Assembly (NCBI GenBank): GCA_036374795.1
Contig: DASUTC010000340.1
Span: 1 to 34,553 of the forward strand
Origin: Herpetosiphonaceae bacterium
GTDB taxonomy: Bacteria > Chloroflexota > Chloroflexia > Chloroflexales > Kallotenuaceae
Reading direction: 5' to 3'
Length of the DNA stretch: 34,553 bases
Shown here: one piece after another, positions 29,519-34,553 of the stretch
How the letters are laid out: each line of letters begins with the position of its first letter
Numbering within the stretch: position 1 is the stretch's first letter
Program-made: the position numbers and the translations under genes
Notes under the pieces: generated by a model
What the model was told of the DNA's origin: nothing
Database searches by the model: none
Seen by the model: only the letters and a program-made list of their open reading frames with translations

Positions 29519-31051
29519 CTACGCAGCCGGGCTGGCCGCAGGCACCGTACCGACAGGCAGCGGCTCGTCGCTCGTATCCGAGGCGGTGGCGTCCTCAGCG
29601 GGCGCAGCGGCGACGGCTTCGGGAGCGGGCGCAGCGGCGACAGCGGCATCAGCTTCGTCGATCGCGGCTTCGGCGGCGGCCTGCGGGGAGGCGGTAGCCG
29701 GAGCGGGCGCGGCTTCGGCGGGCTTCTTGTCGGCAATCGCATCTGGCAAATCCTGCTCGACGCGGCGCAGCGGACGGTAGAGGTAGCCGCCCGCCGCGGT
29801 CAGCATCGCGATCATGCCGATCAGCACAAACAGGAGGCCAACGCCACGGCCCGGCCCGCTGCCGATGATCGCTCCAATGCTTCCGGCCAGCGCGCCGTCG
29901 TTCGCCATCAGCGGCTCAAAGACCTGATCGGAGAGCGGCCCGGCCAGCACATAGGCGAGCGGCGCGCACGACCACGAGATCATCAGGCGTGTAGCGAAAA
30001 CGCGGCCCTGCACTTCCGCTGGGACCTTCATTTGCCAGATCGCCTGGCTACAGCCGTTGATAAACGGGATGCAGAACATGCAGGTGAACGAGGCGATGCC
30101 GATCAGCACGGGCGAGGCTTGCAGCCCGGCCAGGAGCAGACTGAAGCCAAAGAACAGGCCAAGGCCGAGAATCCCATGAATCCGCCGCTTGGGACCGCCC
30201 GTGGTGCTGAGCACCAGGCTGCCGACAAGCAGGCCAGCGCCGCCCAGCGAGCCGATCGTGCCGAGGACTGGCGTGGTAGAAAACTTCAGGATCAGCGGCG
30301 TGAACAACACCTGGGCCATGCCGAAGGCGAAATTGACGATCGCGAAGAAGATCAGCATGCTGAGCAGCCCGGCCCGTCCGGTGATATAGTTCCAGCCATA
30401 GCCCGCCTCGCGCAGCACCGAGCGCTTCTGGGCCGAGCCGGAGCTGGCAGGATTCGGGATCTGCACCAGCAGCAGGCTCGCGATGGCGACCAGAAACGTG
30501 ATGAAATCGATCAGCACGATGCCCTGCAAATCGATCGTCAGGATCAGAAAGCCCGCCAGGAGCGGCGCGACGATCTGCGCGGCGGCGCCGCCAAACTGGA
30601 TCATCCCGTTCGCGCGTGTCAGATGCTCCTTCGGCATCAACATCGTGGTCGAGGCGGTGTAGGCCGGAAGCTGAAAGGCACGCATCACCGAGCGGATCGC
30701 GACCATGATGTAGATGTGCCAGATCATGAGCTGATCGGTCCAGAGCAGCCCGGCCAGCAGCAGCGATAGCACCGCCGCTCCACAGTCGGTTGCAACCAGC
30801 ACTTTGCGGCGATCCCAGCGATCGACGTACACGCCCGCCATCGGCGAGATCAGAATGCTGGGCAGGACACCCGCCAGTGTAATGAGCGCGAACAGCGTCA
30901 CGGAGCCGGTCCGCTGATAGGCCCAGACGCCGAGCGCGAAGTTCGTCAGGGCGTTTCCAAACATGGACACGGCCTGTCCAAACCAGATGATCGAGAAGTC
31001 CCACATCTTCTGGCTGGCCGTTTTTGGTTGAGCAACTGCGCTCTGTGCCAT
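29519..31051 (-). CDS. MFS exporter (EntS/MFS_3-like)
   Basis: About 510 residues with 12 predicted membrane segments between residues 14 and 430. Seen: the MFS loop-2-3 signature PMAGVYVDRWDRRKVLVATD (in the first half) and its weaker counterpart PLSDQVFEPL late in the second half. MFS_3 members such as EntS export siderophores or peptides, and this gene follows an NRPS and an SbnA-like gene on the same strand, so export of the peptide product is inferred. The last about 77 residues are a low-complexity Ala/Pro/Glu tail, predicted cytoplasmic and unusual for the family. ATG 31051 has AGGAGG 6 bases upstream; a longer in-frame start at 31189 would overlap the previous gene and has no ribosome site. 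Confidence 0.9.
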   Translation of the reverse strand: MAQSAVAQPKTASQKMWDFSIIWFGQAVSMFGNALTNFALGVWAYQRTGSVTLFALITLAGVLPSILISPMAGVYVDRWDRRKVLVATDCGAAVLSLLLAGLLWTDQLMIWHIYIMVAIRSVMRAFQLPAYTASTTMLMPKEHLTRANGMIQFGGAAAQIVAPLLAGFLILTIDLQGIVLIDFITFLVAIASLLLVQIPNPASSGSAQKRSVLREAGYGWNYITGRAGLLSMLIFFAIVNFAFGMAQVLFTPLILKFSTTPVLGTIGSLGGAGLLVGSLVLSTTGGPKRRIHGILGLGLFFGFSLLLAGLQASPVLIGIASFTCMFCIPFINGCSQAIWQMKVPAEVQGRVFATRLMISWSCAPLAYVLAGPLSDQVFEPLMANDGALAGSIGAIIGSGPGRGVGLLFVLIGMIAMLTAAGGYLYRPLRRVEQDLPDAIADKKPAEAAPAPATASPQAAAEAAIDEADAAVAAAPAPEAVAAAPAEDATASDTSDEPLPVGTVPAASPAA

Positions 31052-31145
31052 TTCGTTCCTCCTGATAGGATAGAAAGCGTTCTTTGATAGCTGTCGGTTT
31101 CCCAGATATGTATGCTTTGTTCTTTCGGCTTGTGGCCCTGCGGCG

Positions 31146-32117
31146 CTAGCCTGGAAGCGCCAGCGCCTCCGCCTCCGGTAGCTGAGCAACCCACTCGTCG
31201 CTATAGACCAGATCGAGATAGCGCTCGCCGCGATCCGGCAGGATCGTCAGCACGCGGTAGGGACGCGGGAAGCCGGGCGCGAGCTTGAGGATCGCCGCGA
31301 TCGTCGATCCCGACGAGCCGCCCGCCAGGATGCCCTCGGCGTCGACCAGCTCACGGCAGCCGTGCGCGGCCTCCCGATCGCTCACATACACAACCTCGTC
31401 GATCTCAGCGCGGTCGAGCAGCTCCGGCACGATGCTCGACCCGATACCGGGGATCTTGCGCGATCGGGGCGGGCCGCCAAAAATGACCGACCCGACCGCA
31501 TCGACGGCGACGACCCGCAGCGTGGGAAACGCCTGACGGAGGCGACGCGCCACGCCTAAGATCGTACCGGTGGTGCTCACGGCCACCACGAGACAATCGA
31601 TCGGCGCGTCCAGCTCCGCGATGATCTCATTGCCGGTGCCGTCGGCGTGGGCCTGCCAGTTACGCTGGTTGGCATACTGGTTGATCCAGAGCGCGTGCGG
31701 AAGCGTCTGGCAGAGCGTCTGCACCCGCTGCAAACGGGTCTTGAGATAGCCGCCCTGGTCGTCGGCCTGATCGACCATCTCGATCTGCGCGCCCAACTGT
31801 TGCAGCAGGCGCAGGTTGATCGGCGAGATGGTTGGATCGACGACGCAGGTGAGCCTGAGGCGGTACACGCGCGCCACCATCGCCAGCGCGATTCCCAGAT
31901 TGCCGGATGTGCTCTCGATCAGATGCGTGTGCGCGCTGATCGTGCCATCCTGCAAGCCTTGCTCGATAATAAAGCGGGCCGGTCGATCTTTTGAGCTGCC
32001 GCCTGGATTCAACAGCTCCAGCTTGGCAAGCACCTCCAGTCCCGGCTGCGCAAAGAGCCGCCGCAGATAGACAAGAGGTGTTTTGCCGACACAGCTCACC
32101 ACCGATTCGTGGACCAT
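31146..32117 (-). CDS. sbnA: SbnA-like PLP enzyme for 2,3-diaminopropionate synthesis
   Basis: About 323 residues of the cysteine-synthase fold. Seen: GKTPLVYL at 11-18, PGGSSKDRPA at 38-47 with the PLP lysine K43, ESTSGNLGIALAM at 68-80, and the SbnA-type blocks CVVDPTISPINL, GGYLKTR, WINQYANQRNWQAHADGT, STTGTILG, DAVGSVIFGGPP and EGILAGGSSGS. In Staphylococcus SbnA condenses O-phosphoserine with glutamate to N-(2-amino-2-carboxyethyl)-glutamate, which SbnB oxidises to L-2,3-diaminopropionate, a precursor for siderophores and peptides. No SbnB is in the window; it may lie to the right. Start at ATG 32117 (AAGG 7 bases upstream) rather than 32138. It is 32 bases downstream of the NRPS gene. 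An ordinary cysteine synthase is less likely given the SbnA-specific blocks. Confidence 0.87.
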   Translation of the reverse strand: MVHESVVSCVGKTPLVYLRRLFAQPGLEVLAKLELLNPGGSSKDRPARFIIEQGLQDGTISAHTHLIESTSGNLGIALAMVARVYRLRLTCVVDPTISPINLRLLQQLGAQIEMVDQADDQGGYLKTRLQRVQTLCQTLPHALWINQYANQRNWQAHADGTGNEIIAELDAPIDCLVVAVSTTGTILGVARRLRQAFPTLRVVAVDAVGSVIFGGPPRSRKIPGIGSSIVPELLDRAEIDEVVYVSDREAAHGCRELVDAEGILAGGSSGSTIAAILKLAPGFPRPYRVLTILPDRGERYLDLVYSDEWVAQLPEAEALALPG

Positions 32118-32149
32118 CGAGTCACCTTCTTCCTGCATGGGCCGAGAAA

Positions 32150-34553
32150 CTATTGCAGCACCGGCTGCGCCAGATCGAGACAGGCGCGCAGCCGCTCCGC
32201 AATAGCTTTGACATGATCGCTGTCCTGCATCATGCTCAGATGATCGCCGGGAACTTTGGTCAGGGCCAGTCCGCCCTGAGCCAGCGCCGTCCAGCCAAGG
32301 TCGAGCGTCTCATCCTCAGGATGGTCGACGGCGCGGAACAGCACGGCGCGAGCCGCGCAGGGCAGCGGATCGTAGGCGCGCTCGGCCTGGAGCATCGCGC
32401 GGTAGATCTTGAGCATAATTCGGATCTGATCCAGGCCCAGATCGAGCGCGATGCGCTCCTGCTCTCTGGCCTGCTCGATCACTGCCAGGAAGCGCGTGTC
32501 GGGATCGAGATGCTCCAGCGTGGCGGCGATCTCGGCAAAGGCGGGCACTCGATGCAGCAGAATATCGATCTCGTTGCCCAGCTCCAGCCCATCGGGGATC
32601 TCGTAGCGCGAGGCCGGATCGAAGAGCGCCAGCAGCGCGATCTCCTGCCCTTGCGCGATAAGCTGCCGCGCCATCTCAAAGGCGATGCGACCACCTGTGC
32701 ACCAGCCGCCCAGGAGGTACGGGCCTTCCGGCTGCTCGCGCCGGATCTCCTCGATATAGCGCGTCGCCATCGCCTCGAAGCGCGTGAGCGGCTCGTGCAG
32801 CCCGTCCAGCCCGACCGCCTGCAAGCCGTAGAAGGGCTGATCCTCGCCTAGGTACTGCGAAAGGCGCTGGTAGCTGAGCACATTGCCGCCACCGGGATGG
32901 ACGCAGAAGAACGGGCGGCGCGTCCCATTGGTCTGGATCGGCACCAGCGGCGACCAGTCGGGCTGCTGCGGGCGGCGCAGCTCGTCGGCGAGCTGCCGGA
33001 TCGTCGCGCCTCGGAACAGCGTCGCCAGCGGCAGATGCTCGCCAAAGACGCGCTGCACCTGCGACATCATGCGCACCGCGAGGATCGAGTGCCCGCCGAT
33101 CTCGAAGAAGTCATCCGTGACGCTGATTGGCCTGACATCGAGCAGATTCTCCCAGATGCCGACCAGCTCCTGCTCGATTTCGTCGCGCGGGCCGGCGAAC
33201 GTGCCCGACAGCGCGGCGCTGGCGATCTGCGGCGCTGGCAGCGCGCGGCGATCGAGCTTGCCGTTGGGCGTGAGCGGCAGCTTATCCAGCAGCACGAACG
33301 CGCTCGGCACCATGTACTCCGGCAGCGTTTCCTTGAGAAACGCCCGTAGCTGGGGAACGACCTCTTCCAGAAACAGCGCATGGAGCGGGTTGTTGGCATA
33401 GGCACTCCACGGCTTGCGCTGCACGACGCGCTCCGGCAGCAGCGGTGCCGCGCTGGCGCTCTCCGCCGATGCAACCCGCTTGAAGACGACCTCGTAGCAG
33501 CCGCCGACGCCGGAGTCGGTCCAGGTGATCGCGGCCTGATACGGCAGCTCCTCGCACAGCGCCCACAGGTCTTCGGGATCGACGCCGACCGCCTGGGCGC
33601 TCGCGCGAGCGGCGGTGCGCAGCTCGCCGACCAGCTCAGGGCCTTCGTCGGCGGTGAGCCAGTCGCGGGCGGTGACATCGGCCCAGATCCGGGCGTTGGG
33701 CACGCGCGTAAAGCCGATCATCTCCGGCTGCGTGGTGGCGAGCATCTCGCGCACCTGCACCACGGTCAGCGACTCTTTTTGCCAGTCGAGCCACTGATAC
33801 CCGGCGCTGGGAGCCGCAGCACCACCGACATACAGCAGCACATCGTAGCGGAAGCGCGTAAACTCGTTGTGGTAGCGGCCACGCTTGAGCTGAATCTCGA
33901 CATGGCTGATCTGTGGAAGATGCTGCTTGAGCGCGAAGAAAAAGGCCGGATCGATCAGCATATCCTTTTCCCGCGTCAGCCGCCGCTGAACAACCTGCTC
34001 CAGCGCCTGCCGCGTCAGCAGCGGATCGGCCCGATCCATCTGCACCGAGACATGAAACGTCTCAAGCAGCGGCAGGCTGCGCACGTCGCCGATAAAGACC
34101 ACGCCGCCCGCCGCGACGTTGACCGCGCCTTCGATCACCTGCACCAGATAGTCCATGCTCGGAAAGAGCTGGACCACCGAGTTCAGCACCACCGCGTCGA
34201 ACGAGCCGGGCACGAAGCCGCTGAAGTCGCTGGCCTCTTGCTGCCGCAGCGTGATCGGCGGGAGCGGCGCGGTGTGCGCGCTGATCTGGCGCTCGATATG
34301 CCGCAGCGCGGAGGGCGCGATGTCGGTGCCGTGGTAGGTGGTGCAGTGCGGCGCGATGCGGAACAGGAGCAGCCCGGTGCCACAGCCGATCTCAAGCACG
34401 CGCCGGGGCCTGGACGCCAGCACGCGCTCGACGGTGCGGTTGACATACTCGCGCATCTCGTCTTCGGGAAACGGCTGGCCGGTGTAGCTGCTGTCCCAAC
34501 TGTTGGTATTGAAGGTCGGGTCGGCGGTGGTCTGCTCGCGGCTATAGGCGTCG
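32150..34553 (-). CDS. Nonribosomal peptide synthetase, C-terminal part: methyltransferase, adenylation end, carrier domain, thioesterase
   Basis: 800 codons visible, open at the right edge (5' part missing). Order: a SAM-dependent methyltransferase inserted in an adenylation domain (FNTNSWDSSYTG, then VLEIGCGTGLLLF near 34400, NSVVQLFPS near 34170); the last adenylation subdomain with YMVPSAFVLLDKLPLTPNGK (near 33310-33250; A10 lysine); a peptidyl carrier domain with DDFFEIGGHS (phosphopantetheine Ser codon near 33088); and a type I thioesterase with HPGGGN and GGWCTGG, whose nucleophile is Cys (codon 32699-32701) instead of Ser, followed by LFDP and GDHLSMM for the Asp and His. The product is an N-methylated peptide ending here by release or cyclisation. 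With the SbnA-like gene it probably contains diaminopropionate. Substrate code of the adenylation domain is outside the window. Confidence 0.95.
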   Translation of the reverse strand, partial: DAYSREQTTADPTFNTNSWDSSYTGQPFPEDEMREYVNRTVERVLASRPRRVLEIGCGTGLLLFRIAPHCTTYHGTDIAPSALRHIERQISAHTAPLPPITLRQQEASDFSGFVPGSFDAVVLNSVVQLFPSMDYLVQVIEGAVNVAAGGVVFIGDVRSLPLLETFHVSVQMDRADPLLTRQALEQVVQRRLTREKDMLIDPAFFFALKQHLPQISHVEIQLKRGRYHNEFTRFRYDVLLYVGGAAAPSAGYQWLDWQKESLTVVQVREMLATTQPEMIGFTRVPNARIWADVTARDWLTADEGPELVGELRTAARASAQAVGVDPEDLWALCEELPYQAAITWTDSGVGGCYEVVFKRVASAESASAAPLLPERVVQRKPWSAYANNPLHALFLEEVVPQLRAFLKETLPEYMVPSAFVLLDKLPLTPNGKLDRRALPAPQIASAALSGTFAGPRDEIEQELVGIWENLLDVRPISVTDDFFEIGGHSILAVRMMSQVQRVFGEHLPLATLFRGATIRQLADELRRPQQPDWSPLVPIQTNGTRRPFFCVHPGGGNVLSYQRLSQYLGEDQPFYGLQAVGLDGLHEPLTRFEAMATRYIEEIRREQPEGPYLLGGWCTGGRIAFEMARQLIAQGQEIALLALFDPASRYEIPDGLELGNEIDILLHRVPAFAEIAATLEHLDPDTRFLAVIEQAREQERIALDLGLDQIRIMLKIYRAMLQAERAYDPLPCAARAVLFRAVDHPEDETLDLGWTALAQGGLALTKVPGDHLSMMQDSDHVKAIAERLRACLDLAQPVLQ

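Noticed and set aside
1-34553. CRISPR arrays, tRNA, rRNA, insertion sequences
   Set aside because: No regularly spaced direct repeats with unique spacers, no cloverleaf or rRNA stretches and no transposase were seen.

Overview
The window comes from a GC-rich bacterial chromosome. Every convincing gene (25, two of them cut by the window edges) lies on the minus strand, so transcription runs from right to left. Gene style (GTG and ATG starts with AAGGAG-type ribosome sites, many 4-base ATGA overlaps), a stand-alone Sat-type ATP sulfurylase and NRPS plus polysaccharide content would fit a filamentous Chloroflexota species. That assignment is an impression from protein style, not a proof; no rRNA or tRNA is present to test it.

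Right end (34553-29519): the 3' part of a nonribosomal peptide synthetase (embedded methyltransferase, end of an adenylation domain, carrier domain, thioesterase with a Cys nucleophile), an SbnA-like enzyme for 2,3-diaminopropionate, and an MFS exporter. This is the tail of a small peptide, possibly siderophore, cluster.

Middle (28837-26711): a secreted multidomain pectate-lyase-like protein (DNRLRE domain, Pro/Thr/Gln linker, beta-helix lyase, C-terminal calcium-binding repeats). It is separated from its neighbours by two AT-richer gaps. The gap 25587-26710 holds a perfect-consensus sigma-70 promoter pointing left (about 950 bases before the next start codon), a candidate plus-strand small RNA with its own promoter and terminator, and a 28-bp perfect palindrome.

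Left 25 kb (25586-1): a large leftward operon for what looks like a sulfated, acyl-aminosugar-containing surface polysaccharide. It opens with a PAPS module: an ATP sulfurylase fused to an alkaline-phosphatase-superfamily domain, then an APS kinase carrying an extra C-terminal tail, then a second phosphatase-superfamily protein. Next come E1-alpha and E1-beta of a 2-oxoacid dehydrogenase, followed by a fusion in which an E2-type lipoyl domain and E1/E3-binding domain are joined to a NeuD/PglD-type sugar acyltransferase instead of the E2 catalytic domain. A DegT-type aminotransferase, an undecaprenyl-phosphate sugar transferase and a Gfo/Idh/MocA oxidoreductase follow, giving an oxidise-aminate-acylate route like WbpB-WbpE-WbpD. 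Then come a Wzz-like protein fused to a degenerate GGDEF domain, a Wzx flippase, a Wzy/O-antigen-ligase-like polymerase, four sulfotransferases that would use the PAPS, a third phosphatase-superfamily protein, an HlyD-like adaptor, a ParB/sulfiredoxin-like protein and two kinase-like proteins.

The most striking candidate for an undescribed system is the E1-alpha/E1-beta/lipoyl-NeuD set: it suggests that the acyl group for an amino sugar is made on the spot from a 2-oxoacid and delivered on a lipoyl arm. The second is the physical linkage of PAPS synthesis to alkaline-phosphatase-superfamily enzymes (one gene fusion and one shared C-terminal tail). Three of the operon's internal gaps contain degenerate 7-base tandem repeats arranged as inverted arms.
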